This document shows positions 31,639 through 41,898 of a stretch of 64,000 bases of DNA, piece by piece (the stretch's first letter is position 1; every line of letters begins with the position of its first letter). Below the pieces are notes generated by a model. It had not been told where the DNA came from. It made no database searches and saw only the letters and a program-made list of their open reading frames with translations. The stretch covers positions 62,001-126,000 of the forward strand of contig KV918980.1 of the NCBI GenBank assembly GCA_002049455.2. Reading direction: 5' to 3'. Source of the DNA: Porphyra umbilicalis (Eukaryota > Rhodophyta > Bangiophyceae > Bangiales > Bangiaceae). The translations under genes were made by a program, and so were the position numbers.

Positions 31639-32931
31639 CGGGGCGGCACCACCACCACGGGCGCGGAGTGATGACAGTCACCCCACCGAGGGAAGGACGG
31701 TGAAGGAGGGCAGTGGGGGGATGATGGGGAGAACAAACAAAAGGAGGTTGCAGTGCCGCCGTCCAGACAGACAGAAGCAAACAACTCTATCCCTCCGCTT
31801 GCTGGGCGGCACACGACAAGGTGCGCGCCGGGGCTGCCTCGGTCCCCCCACTCCCCCCCAGAGGCAGCGACGCTTCGCTGACGCGGGGTGCCGGCACTAG
31901 ACAAGGCGCCTGAGCGGTGGCGCGTCCCAAACCACACCGCACCCGCCCGTCCCACTACCAAAGCCGCCGCCTAGTGGACGGAAGCAGCGAACCCCACCGT
32001 AGAAGCAATCAGTGGGGGGGGCGACGTGCCGGACGTCGCCCGCCCGCACGGCACGGAGCGACGCTGCCGTGCGGGGGGTCTGGTGTGGGAGCCGCCCCGC
32101 CTGCACGCGCGACTGGCACCGACGGCAGCGCGGTGAGGGAGGGGCTGCCAGGCGGCCGACGCGTCGCGCTCCCAACCGCTCAGCCGCGGCCGTGCAAGTG
32201 GCCAGCAGAGTCCCCCCCTCCCCAAGGCAGTGTGGGCCGCAGTCCTCCCTGTGAAGGGTGGCAGCCGACCAGCAAATAAAAAGCGCTCGGCTGACGCTGT
32301 GGTGGGGGGGGCTCTGCCCCGTCGTGCAAGCAGGGGAGGTTTGCAAAAAGGCTGACAGTCGACCGGCGGGACCGTCGCCAGTGATGCGTGGACCGAATCG
32401 ATTAACTGTAAATTTGGGTATGTACCGCCCAGGTCAGGGGACCAGACCGCGTGAGGAACCGGTGTGCACGTAGCGCTCGTGAACGTTGCACGCGTGCGCG
32501 AAGGGGCGGGGCGAGGCAGAAGCGTAGCGTCTCCCGCTTCGCCGTACAGTTTTACGTGCCGCTCGGGGCGGCACCGTGCCACCTCCGCAGTGACTGTGGC
32601 CAGGTGGTCAAGCCGCAATCATCACGGTGGCATTGTGTCGTCTGCTTGGCACCTCATCGTGGGTGTCCAACCAGGAACGCATGAGGATGCTCTCCTCTGC
32701 AGTGTATGACAGCGTCTTTTGAATAGTGAGGTGTATTCGTGGCGCACGTGAACGTCGCAGCTTCTCTAGTCCGACGTGTCGCGGTTACTTTCACTCACGA
32801 CCTGCTGAGAAGAAGCAGGCCTGATAGTGTTCCAGGCAAGCAAGAAAAATAACATCATTCGTACCACCAACCTCACGGAGCCATGCGGCCGCCCCCTCAA
32901 CACTTTCCACCCCCCCCACCACACCCACCAC
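31639..32931. other. Intergenic, no gene seen
   Basis: This spacer holds the 5' flank of the BAR-J gene and the 3' flank of the lumen-protein gene. Several short frames are present without support. Confidence 0.45.
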
Positions 32932-33522
32932 TCACTTGTGCGCGGCCATCCACCCCGCCGTGGCCTTTCGCAGGTCGTCCACGCTCTCGACCATCTCCTC
33001 GAGCTCCCGCGCCACGCCCTGCCCCCGCCCGCCGCGGATTTCCCCCACCAGCTCCAAGTCGTGCCCCCGCATCTTTGCCACGACCGTCGCCGCCTCTTGG
33101 CCGCCCACCCCCTCCGCCGCCTTGGCCATGGCGCTCAGGAGCGGGGTGACAATCGCCGCCCGCGCGCGGTGCAGGTAGCCCACGTCGTCGGCCGACAGCT
33201 TGGCGGGCATCTTGCGGACGCTCTCCAAGAGGGGCGTCAGCTTGTCGGCGGCGGTCGTCACAGAGTTGACGGCCTTGACGACGCCCGTTTCCTTGAGGGA
33301 GAGCGACGCGGCGGCGGCGGGGGGGGGGGTCGCGCCGCCGCCGACGCCACCGGCGACCAGGGGGAGCGCCGCCAGCAGGGGGAGGAGGGAACGGCGCGAG
33401 ATGGGGGGGGGGGGCGCCGCCATGACCGGCCCGGCGGGCGCCGCCGTCCGGCCGCCGCGGGTGGCGGCGGGGAGGCGGCGGGGGGTGACGGCGCCGAGGG
33501 CGGGGCCGCCGACAAACGCCAT
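32932..33522 (-). CDS. Thylakoid-lumen protein precursor, PsbQ-like helix bundle candidate
   Basis: 196 residues from the ATG at 33522 (MAFVGGPALG). Longer in-frame starts exist, but this Met opens a typical bipartite plastid leader. Residues 1-38 are Ala/Pro/Arg-rich without acidic residues. Then comes a Tat-type signal, SRRSLLPLLAALPLVAGG (twin Arg at 43-44), and an AAAA-S cleavage region near 72. The mature chain of about 125 residues is helical and charged (VVKAVNSVTTAADKLTPLLE, ELEEMVESVDDLRKATAGWM), fitting a four-helix bundle. Red algal photosystem II has an extrinsic PsbQ-type lumen protein with this layout. The match is by architecture, not by a diagnostic motif, so the identity remains a suggestion. 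A C-rich tract lies inside the leader. Confidence 0.7.
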   Translation of the reverse strand: MAFVGGPALGAVTPRRLPAATRGGRTAAPAGPVMAAPPPPISRRSLLPLLAALPLVAGGVGGGATPPPAAAASLSLKETGVVKAVNSVTTAADKLTPLLESVRKMPAKLSADDVGYLHRARAAIVTPLLSAMAKAAEGVGGQEAATVVAKMRGHDLELVGEIRGGRGQGVARELEEMVESVDDLRKATAGWMAAHK

Positions 33523-34131
33523 GGCGGCGGTGAGGACGGGAACCCGGAGAAGCGATACGACGAGGAACAAAAAAGGAAAGAGAGAGGGGCGTTCTACAGT
33601 GGCAGCGGAACCGTCAGCGGGCGTGGCGACCGTGACACGGGGAAGGGACGGGCGAGACGATGGCCCGTGTGGGGTGTGTGCTGTTGAGCGCCGGCGCGAC
33701 TCGAGAAGGGGGATCGGCCACAGCCTCCACGCGCCCCGATGCGCGCCGATCCCATCCCCGGATCCTGGGATGGGATGGGCGCGCCCGGGCCGACTCTCCG
33801 TGGAGAATTGCTGCCGCGGAGTGGAATCCTCAGCGCACCAATGGCACACAGCCAAGTCCATCCCCTATCCACACCGATACGCCACCGTCGGTTCCCAAAA
33901 CCTGGCCTGCGACCGCCACTGCGGGCGCCACCGCAGCGGCACCGCAACCCCACGCGTCGCTTGCCCTGTCACCACCACCCCCACCGCCGCCCCGCGTGGC
34001 CCCCGCCCCCGGCGGCGACCGCCGCGCCCGCCCCCCTCGGCCGCCGCCGACCGCATGCGGCGGCCGCGCGGCGACGGGCGGCCCGGTGCCGCGCTTCCCC
34101 CCTGACGCACCCCCCTCTCCGCCCTCCCCCC
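33523..34131. other. Intergenic, divergent promoters
   Basis: This spacer separates the minus-strand lumen-protein gene from the plus-strand Popeye-type gene and probably contains both promoters. No specific element is identified. Confidence 0.4.
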
Positions 34132-34154
34132 ATGCTCCGCGCCGCCGCCGCCCG

Positions 34155-34185
<31 letters not shown>

Positions 34186-34652
34186 GCCGCCGCCCGCCCG
34201 CCGTCGGCGGCGCGGGCGGCGGCAGCGGCGGCGGGCGGCGGTCGGTGCCGCGTCGGCGCCCTCGTCGCCGCCGCCGGCGGCGGCCCGCGGGCGGGTGCGC
34301 CGCTGCGCGCGGCGGCCGCGTCGGCGGGCGCGGGCGCGGCGGCCGCGGCGGGGGGCGGGGTCGGCTTGGCATCCGCCGCGCGCGGCGCGGGGGGGGGGGG
34401 GCGCCCCCCCGCCGCCGGCGTGTGGGTGCGCGCCGCCCCCGCGCGCGGCGGCGGCGGTCGACGCGGCGCCACGGGCGTGGCGCTCGGCGGCGGCGGCGCC
34501 GACGCGGCGGCGGGGGGGCCGGGGGGGGGGGCGGCCCCGCCGGCGGCGGCGGGTGGGCGGGGCCCCTCGCGCCCGTTGGCGGCGCCGCCGCCGCCGCCGC
34601 CGGTGGCGGCGCCTCTGGCGCCGCTGGCGCAGCCGCCGCTGCCGCCGCCGGC

Positions 34653-34683
<31 letters not shown>

Positions 34684-36303
34684 GCGGCCGCGCCGGGGGG
34701 GCCCCCCCACCTGGCGTGCCGCCGCCGCCGCGTGGTGCGGTCGCACGCTCGGCGCGGCGCGGCGCGCGCCCGTCCTCCCCCCCCCCACCGCCTCCCTCAT
34801 TGGCAACGGGAGCTTTGTGCTCGTCGCCCTCTCCTTCCTCTCGGGGGACATGCTCACGCTGCGGGCCCTCAACGTGGCCGCGTCGGTCCTCATGCTCGCC
34901 TTTAACGCCTTTGCGCTGGAGCGCCCCGTGTGGCTCGCCCTCCGCTGGGGCGCCCTCTTTGTCGCCATCAACACGGGCCACATTGTCGGGCTGCTCCGCG
35001 ACCGCGCGTCGGGGCTCGCCATGCCCGCCCCCGCCCGCGACGCGTACGACCGCTTCTTTCGGGGGGGGGGATGAGCGAGCGCGCCTTTATGCGCCTCGTC
35101 GCGGCGGGCAGCGTCGTGCAGCTGCGGCGGGGGGACTGTTTGACGACGGAGGGGGCCCCCAATGGGAGCCTGTGGTTGGTGACGGACGGGACGGTGCGGG
35201 TGGAGGTGGGGGGGGCGGCCGTCGCGCGGGGGCTCGCCGCGGGCAGTTGGGTGGGGGAGCGGGGGTTTTTGAGGGGGCAAACGCTCAAGAGCTTGAACGC
35301 GGCGTGTGGGCGGCCGGCGCCGGCGGCAGCGGTACGTTGGGGGGGGGGGGGGGGGGGGGTGCGCGCTCCGCGGCAGACGGTGCGATGGAAACGGGGGGGA
35401 GGGGGGCGGGGGGTGGTGCGGCAGAGTGCGCAAGAGCTGCTGGGCGCGATGGCGGTTGGTGCCTCGGCGCGTGGGTGTGGGCGTGCGGGTGGCGCCCCCG
35501 ACTCTGTGAGCGTCGGTGGTGTGACGTGCGACTGACCACCCCATCTCGCACGCGACCCCCCCTGCCGCCCCTTTCATCGTGCTGTCCCGTGCATGCCGCT
35601 GTCGCTCGCGGCTTGCCCCCCCCCCCCCCCCCCCTCTCAATCCCAGACCGTCCAAGTGGAGAGCGACCGCTTCACGGCCATCCGCTGGTCCCGCTCCGCC
35701 CTCCTCGCGCTCTTCACCGCCCACCCGTCGACGCGCGCGGCGGTGACGCTCGCCATGACCGAGGACCTCCTCCGCAAATCCACCGCCGGCGGCGCCGCCG
35801 TTGCCGCCGCGGAAGCGCGCGCGGCGCGGTGGGAGGAGCACGAGCGCCGCGCCGCGGCGGGGCGGCTGCGCTGGCGCGACGGCGCGCGGAACCGGGCGCT
35901 CTCCGACGCGTGGGCGGAAGACGCGGTCGCGTTTGCAGCCGCGGGGGGGGGGGGGGGGGGGGGTTGCTCCGCGCCGCGCCGCCCCTGCTGCCGCCGCCGC
36001 CGCCGCCGCCGCCGCGTGGGGGGGGGCGCCGCTGCCGCTGCCCCCACCCCCGTCGCCACCGTTGCCGTCGGCGACGCCGCCACCGCCGCAGCCGCCGCCG
36101 TCGGCAGCATCCGTGGCAGCGGCGCGCACGGCGGGCGGTGCGTCGGCGGCGGCGTCGCTGCCGCCGCCGCCGCCGCCGTCGCCAGTGCAACAGCAGGCGC
36201 TGGGTGCTGCCGGCGCACCGCCAGTGCCGCCGTCGTCGCCGCCGCCACGGTCGGCACTGTGGGGTTCCTAGTCCGTTTTTTGTTTTTTTTTCTTTTTTTG
36301 TAG
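34132..36303 (+). CDS. Popeye-type membrane protein with cyclic-nucleotide-binding fold, frame-interrupted
   Basis: The core reads across three frames. Exon part 1 (about 34790-35060) has hydrophobic segments SFVLVALSFLSGDMLTLRAL and WLALRWGALFVAINTGHIVG, then LLRDR and AYDRFF. Part 2 (35071-35331) is MSERAFMRLVAAG, RRGDCLTTEG, LWLVTDGTVRVEVGG and GSWVGERGFL, a beta-barrel of the cyclic-nucleotide-binding type. After the intron 35332-35646, part 3 reads TVQVESDRFTAIRWSRSALL and MTEDLLRKS. This order (three membrane helices, then the cNMP fold with an RW..S.L....L ending) is that of Popeye (POPDC) proteins, known mainly from animals as cAMP-binding membrane proteins. Parts 1 and 2 are out of frame at the G10 run 35061-35070. 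The start at 34132 (MLRAAAARAA) and the Ala-rich N-terminus are uncertain, and the tail after the 20-G run at about 35943 is low complexity. Confidence 0.6.
35332..35646 (+). other. Predicted intron in the Popeye-type gene
   Basis: The 5' splice site is GCAGCG|GTACGTTGGG followed by a long G run. The 3' site is CTCTCAATCCCAG|ACCGTC after a long C run. Both exon borders are phase 0, and the joined protein follows the Popeye domain order. The length is 315 bp. Confidence 0.75.
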
Positions 36304-37972
36304 GGGGGGTGTGCATCACTGGTTTTGTCTCGTGTTCCGCGTCCGTCCGTGTGGCTCTTGCCAGCAAGCGGCCTGGCGCTCGCCTGGGGTGCTGCCACCC
36401 AACGGCGGCTGCTCGTCGCCGCCCCTGGCCGCAGCGCGGCCCCGCGTGGCCGGCCTGCGGCCACGCGGGACCCCGTGGCCGGCCCGCGTGCATCGGCCGC
36501 GACCGCCGCGTCACCCCCCGCCGCTGCCTCTGTGCGCGGGACCGCAACGCGGGCGCGGGCGGCGCGCGCCGGGCGACGTGCGGCCGTCGGCCCGCCGTGC
36601 ATGCCGCCTTCACGCGCGCCCCCCACCCCACGCGGTGGGGAGCATCCCGCTTGGTCCACGCACCGACACCCCCCCCCCACTCACGGGTCGTCTCGCCCCG
36701 CCGTGCCCCCCCCCCCGCAGCCACCGCCGCCGTCTGCGCGCGGCGGGCAGTCGCCGCGACGACCGCCTCCGCCCGCCCGAGGTGCCCCCCCCCGTGCGTC
36801 ACCCTCTGCCCGTCGGCGCAGTACCACGCATGGAACCGCCGCGTCGGCGGCCACGCACGCCCGCACGTTGCCCTGATCGTCGGTTGCCAGCCGCGGGTCG
36901 TTGCCGCCCCCGCTCGCCTCGTCGAGGTGGGACGGCCGCCGTCGCCGCCTCCACCGCCGCCGCCGCCGCAATACATGCCGTTGGTGCAGCGACGGGGAAA
37001 GCGGTCAAAGCGCTACGACCCGACCGGCGCCAAGGGCGCAGGAACCACGTTGGGCCCCGCGCACGCTGATTCGCATCACCAACCTGGCGACGGCCACCAC
37101 CTGCCGCCCGTGCGCCATGCCCGCGCACTCCACGACGGCGAGCCGTAGGTCCGCCCGTGGCGTGACGGCGGCCAGCCGCCACTGCCGCGCCGCCTTGGAG
37201 GGGGCGCCCGCCGCCCGCCGCGGCGGGCGTCGGGCGCCCCCTCCGACGCGGCGAGGGCCCCGCGTCGCAGCCGACAGCGGCGGATGTCCACCACGTGGCC
37301 GGGAATGGGCTCTTCCGTGCACCTGAAGATGGGAATTGCGCGGCGACAGGATTTGGGTTGCCGCAACTTTGCGCCAAGCGCCGCGATCCCGACGCGCGGG
37401 TGAGCTCTGCTCCCCAGATCTGCTCACCCTCGGCAGGCGGCTCGGCAGCGCCACCGCGGCGGTCGCCGGGTTGAGGACAGGCGACCACGCACAGCGTGCT
37501 TTGTCGCGATTCCATTGGGCCGCCCCCGGCGTTGCCGCGCGCGCCCCGAGCCGCTGCCAAGCCGCGCGCGACTGGCCGCACTCACTGGCTGGGTTTGGCC
37601 GCCGCACCTCGCGGGGGCAGCGGCGCTCCAAAGGGGCCCACACCGGACTGCGCGCGGGGTGCCGCCGCTCGCGGGTCTTCCGACGCTGCCGGCAGGTCAT
37701 CCGGTGCCTGAACCTCGCCGTGCGGTGTTGCACTGCGTCCGTCGCGGCGCCGGGGTGCGGCGCGGGGCCAGCGGTGCGCTCGGCTTGGCCCTCGTTCCGT
37801 CGGCGCTCGAGTCACGCGACCGGCCCCCTACGACTCGCCGCTCGGCAAAGGACCGGGCTCCAATCCCTTTGCTTGCGGACACTGACCACCCTCCCCGCCC
37901 CTCCGTCTTCCTTTTGGTCCCCACCCGCGGTATCCCCCACCACCCTTGCATGACCGGCGGCGCCGTGTCGCC
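36304..37972. other. GC-rich spacer with weak minus-strand coding signal
   Basis: On the minus strand, around 37200-36780, fragments such as WRLAAVTPRADLRLAVVECAG and DEASGGGNDPRLATDDQGNV look protein-like but fall in different frames and match nothing I know. I do not call a gene. The near-perfect palindrome at 37197-37244 lies here. Confidence 0.3.
37197..37244. repeat. 48-bp near-perfect palindrome
   Basis: The two 24-base halves are reverse complements with one mismatch. Each arm is a GGAGGGGGCGCCCG stretch followed by a CGCCCGCCG-type block. It can form a long GC hairpin with no loop to speak of. It could be a transcription-termination or transposon relic, or simply a low-complexity accident. 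Confidence 0.85.
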
Positions 37973-39233
37973 ATGGACCCACCGTCGCTAGACGCCCCCG
38001 CGTCCGTTCCCGACTTGCTGGCGTCGCCCCCGGGGGCCCCCCCGCGGACGGCCACCGTCTACAACGCGTGCCGCGCCCTCCTCACCGCCCTCGTGCTCGG
38101 CGGCGCCGCGGCGGCGTCGCCGGCGGGGCGGCTGACGCTTGCCCCCGTGCCGCCCGCCCTCCGAGCGGCCGACCTGTGGGCCGTCCACGCCGCGTCCAAG
38201 GCCGTCGAGGCGCACAACGCCGCCGTCGCGGGGCGCCGACCACCGACGGGCGGAGGCACCTCGCCGGCCGCCGCGGCGGCCGCGCCTGCGCCGTCTGCCG
38301 CCGCCGCCACCGCCGCTGCCGCCGCCACCATCCCCGCCGCCGCCGCCGCCGCCGCCGCCGTCTCGCCGCCGACCGCACCGCCGCGGGTGGCTGTCGCCGT
38401 CGCGCGTGCCGCCGCCCACGTGGCACACGCGTGGCTGGTGGTCGGCCACGTCTTGAAGGCCGACGTCACCGACGGCGGCGCCCCCCGCCTCACCACCGCC
38501 GCCCCCCCTGCGTGTGCCGCCGACGCGTTTGTCGAAGCCGCCGCCGCCGCGGCCGTCAAGGCGGTGCGCACCGAGGCGGCGCGCGCCGTCGCGGGGCCGG
38601 TGGCAACCGTCAACGGCGTCGCGGCGGGCCCCGCCGCGGCCGCTCGGGGGGGGGCGACGGCGGCGCGTCCACCGCGTCGGGCGGCGGCGGACGGGGGCCC
38701 GCCGGCGGTGGGCCCGCCGACGCCTCACAGGGCGACGCGTCGGTCGTGGAGGTGGCCGGCTCGCCGCGCGGCCCCGCCGACGCGCACGGGCGCGCCGGGC
38801 GGGGCGGCGGGGGTGGGGGCGCCCGCGGCGGCGCGGCGAGCGGGCGCGTCGGCCGCCCCGCCCGACGGCGGCGCGTTTGCCCGATGTGCCGACAGGCGCT
38901 GCCGCCCCCCGTGCGGCCGAGGCGTCGCGCGACCGGGTCGCCGTGGCGGCGCCCGCCGCCGCCGCCGCCGCCCGCCCCACCCACCCCGCGCGCGCCGCGC
39001 GCACGTGCGTGCCGTGGTCGCTGGGCGACGTGGACATCCTCCGCCGCTTCCTCCTCGACGGCGGGTGGGGCGACTGGGAGGGCGTCGCCGCGCGCCTGTC
39101 TGCCTGCCGCACGCGGAGGGCCATTGAGGCCCGCGCCTACCAAGCGTGCAATGAGGCCCGGGACGTCAACGCGGCGCGGGTGGCGGTGTTGGAGGAGGGG
39201 TCCGCCCCCTTCCACCGGCGCCTCACCCAGTGA
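37973..39233 (+). CDS. SANT/Myb-like domain protein, frame-interrupted
   Basis: The ATG at 37973 (MDPPSLDAPASVPDLLASPP) opens an Ala-rich, helical N-terminal half with balanced segments (YNACRALLTALVLGGAAAAS, LRAADLWAVHAASKAVEAHN, HVAHAWLVVGHVLKADVTD) up to about 38645. The frame then changes at a G8 run (38646-38653) and again at a C6 run near 38907, after a CPMCRQALPPP motif. The last frame gives a SANT/Myb-like helix set, PWSLGDVDILRRFLLDGGWG, DWEGVAARLSACRTRRAIEA and RAYQACNEARD, and stops at 39233. A single Myb-like repeat near the C-terminus suggests a chromatin or telomere-type DNA-binding protein. The two frame changes sit on homopolymers, so I read this as one gene with miscounted runs rather than three. 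Confidence 0.5.
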
Positions 39234-40932
39234 CGGGCGCGCGCGCGCGGTGTGAGATGTACGGCCTGGAATGACTGTCCCTGGGAGCGCCCGCCGTGCA
39301 TGAGCGCATCTGACCTGGCTTAATGGTTAGTGCGTATTTTTGCTTTCACACGCGGGGTCGATCGGTGGTGGGCTTGGGCGGCGGGCCGTTTGGCTCTCCT
39401 GCGCCGCCGGCTCCATGACGCGACCGCGAGGGACGACACGTGCGGTTGTCCAAAGTGCGCAAGGGACGCGGCAGGGGGCGGTGCGCTGGCCTCCACTGCG
39501 GGGGTAGTGCGCAAGGGGTGCGGCGGGGGGGGCGGCTGGGTGTGGGGCCGGCGCGCTCGCAAACAAGGTATGGCATGGGGAGACCGCCGTCCTTGCCGGC
39601 GATTGACTTGCTCCGTTGGTACGACAACAGTGGTGCTGCCATATGGTTGTGCCTCAGCCTCATCAGTACCACACGGAGCGACTCGATTGCGTCGAGCGTT
39701 TGTTTACCGTACGGTCGCACCAAGGAACGCTACGACTGGAAACCAGACGACCCACGGGCAGAAAATGTGCGGCAGCTGGTCGCTTCGACACGACTGCTGC
39801 GGTGCGGGGGGGACTTGCAGAGTCGGGACATGGCGGTCGCCGCGGTGTCGCGGTGGCATCAAGAGGCGGCTGCGAGTCGGGGATGCGGCACAAGAACAAG
39901 AGGCCGACGTGCCACCTTTTCCTGTGTCTCGTCCCGTCTTTTGAACCGTGGCATCTGTCTCCTCCCTCTCCCCGTTGTGCTGTGGCGGCTGCGTCGTGCC
40001 TTTGGTGCCCTCTGTGCACCATACCCTCAGGACTTGTAGGCCACGGCCGTCGGGCAGTTGTTGCAAGTACAGTCTCTTGGGAGAGCGCAGGATTCCATCG
40101 CCGGGTGCTCGCGTGACCGACTGAGCGCCGCAGCGTCAAGCCGCAGCCGCCGGGAGGGCCGATCCCGCACACCCCCCGCAACGGTTTGCACCGAGACAGC
40201 GTGTAGGGGGTGTTGGTACCGGCGGCTTTGAGCCCGTCTACGTTCCCACCACCGTGTCAGGGATGAAGCAGCGGTCCGCCTCGTCGACGCGTGCGGGGAT
40301 CCACCCCGACCCGACGTGCGCTGCCAGCGACCTTGACACCCCCGCCACGAGCCGCGGGCCGCCGCGGCGCGCGCGGCGCACCAAGTGGCGCAAAGCACCG
40401 GCGGCCGGCGGTGTCCACCACCAGATGGGGGGGGCGGTGTGTCGGGGGTGGGCGGCTTGCCACCGGGGGGGAACGGGCGGCGGGTCGTTTCCAGCCGCGA
40501 CCCGCCAGGCTGGGGAGTGACCGCGCGTTTTCCCACGGACCGCTGTCATGGACGCGGCGGCTGGCAGCCGCCCCGTGGGGTGCTTCTGGCGTCCAACCGC
40601 ACGGGGCCGCCCGACGCTGTCGGCGTCCAAGGCGCGGAGAGCCGCGTAGTGCATCGGAGCACGGCGGGGTGCACCGGGCGGTGGGCGCGCGGAGGACCTC
40701 CTCGAAAGGGACCTCGTCACCCCGCCGCCGCGGCGGTACACGAAGATGGCCGGACTGGCGCAGACGGGGATCCGCCTCGGCTGCCCCTATCCCCAAGCCC
40801 CTTGCCCGTCGCGCGCAGCCACCAGCCACCCAGCCTCTACCCCCTGCCACCGTCTCCCACGGGCCCCCCCCACACCACGGTGTTTGCCCGTGTGCGACGT
40901 GCCACCTCCCCCCCTCCCCCGCACACCCGACC
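39234..40932. other. Intergenic, no supported gene
   Basis: A tRNA-like fragment near 39311 was examined and rejected. Other frames are composition artefacts. The 3' end of this stretch is the leader of the His-rich protein gene. Confidence 0.4.
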
Positions 40933-41898
40933 ATGGCGCAGACCAAGGCCGCCGCGGCGGCGGCGGCGCTCGCGCTCGCCGCTGCCCTCTGGTCGTCGGC
41001 CGTCCACGCGGCGGCGCCCGTCGTCGGGGTTGCCACCAAGGCGGCGGCTGCGGCGGCGGCCGTGACGACCGTCGCGCCGCCGGCGTCTGCCAGAGTGGCC
41101 GCCGCCGCCGCCGCCGCCCGCTGGTCCGACGGCGGTGGCCACGGCGGGGACTGCAAGCACGTCAAGGTGTGCAAGCTGTTTTACAAAAGGTCGCACGAGC
41201 CGTGCGGCCACCCCCACCACTGGTCGTATCGCCGCGCCGTGGCCGGCGGGTCTGGCAACGCCAATGTCGTCGCGCGCCCAGAGGGGTATGGCGGCGGCGG
41301 GTATGGCGAGTGGGGCCACGGCAAGGAGGGCCATGGCCACGGAGAGCGCGGGTACGGCGTCGAACATCACGGGTACGAGGAGCACGGGTACAAGTTTGGC
41401 TATGGCGGGGAGGGCCATTGGGGTGGCGGCCACGAGTACGACGGCCACGAGTATGGCGGCCACGGCCATGGCCACGGGGAGGAGCATGGGGAGGAGCACG
41501 GCCACGGCGGCGGCTACTCGGAGCACTCGGGCGGCGGCCACGACGGAGGCGGCTACTTTTTCGGTGGCGGCGAGCATCACCACGGCTTCGAGTGGGGGGA
41601 AGAGCTCGAGGGCAAGGATGAGTTTGACGGCTTGTGGTACTACGGGTTCGTGGCCAAGCACGGCGGGCGGTACAAGTACTATTCCAAGAAGCACGGCTAC
41701 GTGTGGTTTGACAAGCACCACGGCGAGGGGGTTTGGTGGAAGGGCGGCCACAATGGCGGCTACTATGGCAAGGACGCGTACCGGTGCAAGGGCAACCACC
41801 ACGGCAAGGTCATCTGCCGCTTCCGCCACCACCACGGTTTCAAGAAGGTGTTTTACTGCGCCAAGCGCAAGTGCATCCACGTCAAGAAGTGTTTTTGA
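40933..41898 (+). CDS. Secreted His/Gly/Tyr-rich protein
   Basis: 321 residues from the ATG at 40933. The start is set by the signal peptide (TKAAAAAAALALAAALWSSA, cleavage near VHAAA). An Ala/Val-rich spacer to residue 70 precedes CKHVKVCKLF and CGHPHHWSYRR. Residues about 115-225 are His-Gly-Glu-Tyr repeats (GYGVEHHGYEEHGYKFGY, GHEYGGHGHGHGEEHGEEHG). The C-terminal 90 residues are Lys/Tyr/Trp-rich with paired cysteines (WWKGGHNGGYYGKDAYRCKG, CRFRHHH, FYCAKRKCIHVKKCF). Such composition suits an extracellular structural protein that binds metals through His or cross-links through Tyr; that is inference. Six or seven cysteines outside the repeat may lock the ends. No family is recognised. It is one of several secreted low-complexity proteins in the window. 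Confidence 0.8.
   Translation: MAQTKAAAAAAALALAAALWSSAVHAAAPVVGVATKAAAAAAAVTTVAPPASARVAAAAAAARWSDGGGHGGDCKHVKVCKLFYKRSHEPCGHPHHWSYRRAVAGGSGNANVVARPEGYGGGGYGEWGHGKEGHGHGERGYGVEHHGYEEHGYKFGYGGEGHWGGGHEYDGHEYGGHGHGHGEEHGEEHGHGGGYSEHSGGGHDGGGYFFGGGEHHHGFEWGEELEGKDEFDGLWYYGFVAKHGGRYKYYSKKHGYVWFDKHHGEGVWWKGGHNGGYYGKDAYRCKGNHHGKVICRFRHHHGFKKVFYCAKRKCIHVKKCF

Noticed and set aside
33660-37148. 1162-codon plus-strand frame
   Set aside because: It is mostly poly-Arg/Pro/Gly in the wrong frame over the Popeye-type gene, whose conserved motifs lie in the other two frames.
39311-39375. tRNA-like fragment (GGCTTAATGGTTAGTGCG followed by a CTTTCAC loop)
   Set aside because: The D-arm resemblance is not backed by a pairing anticodon stem, T-arm or acceptor stem.
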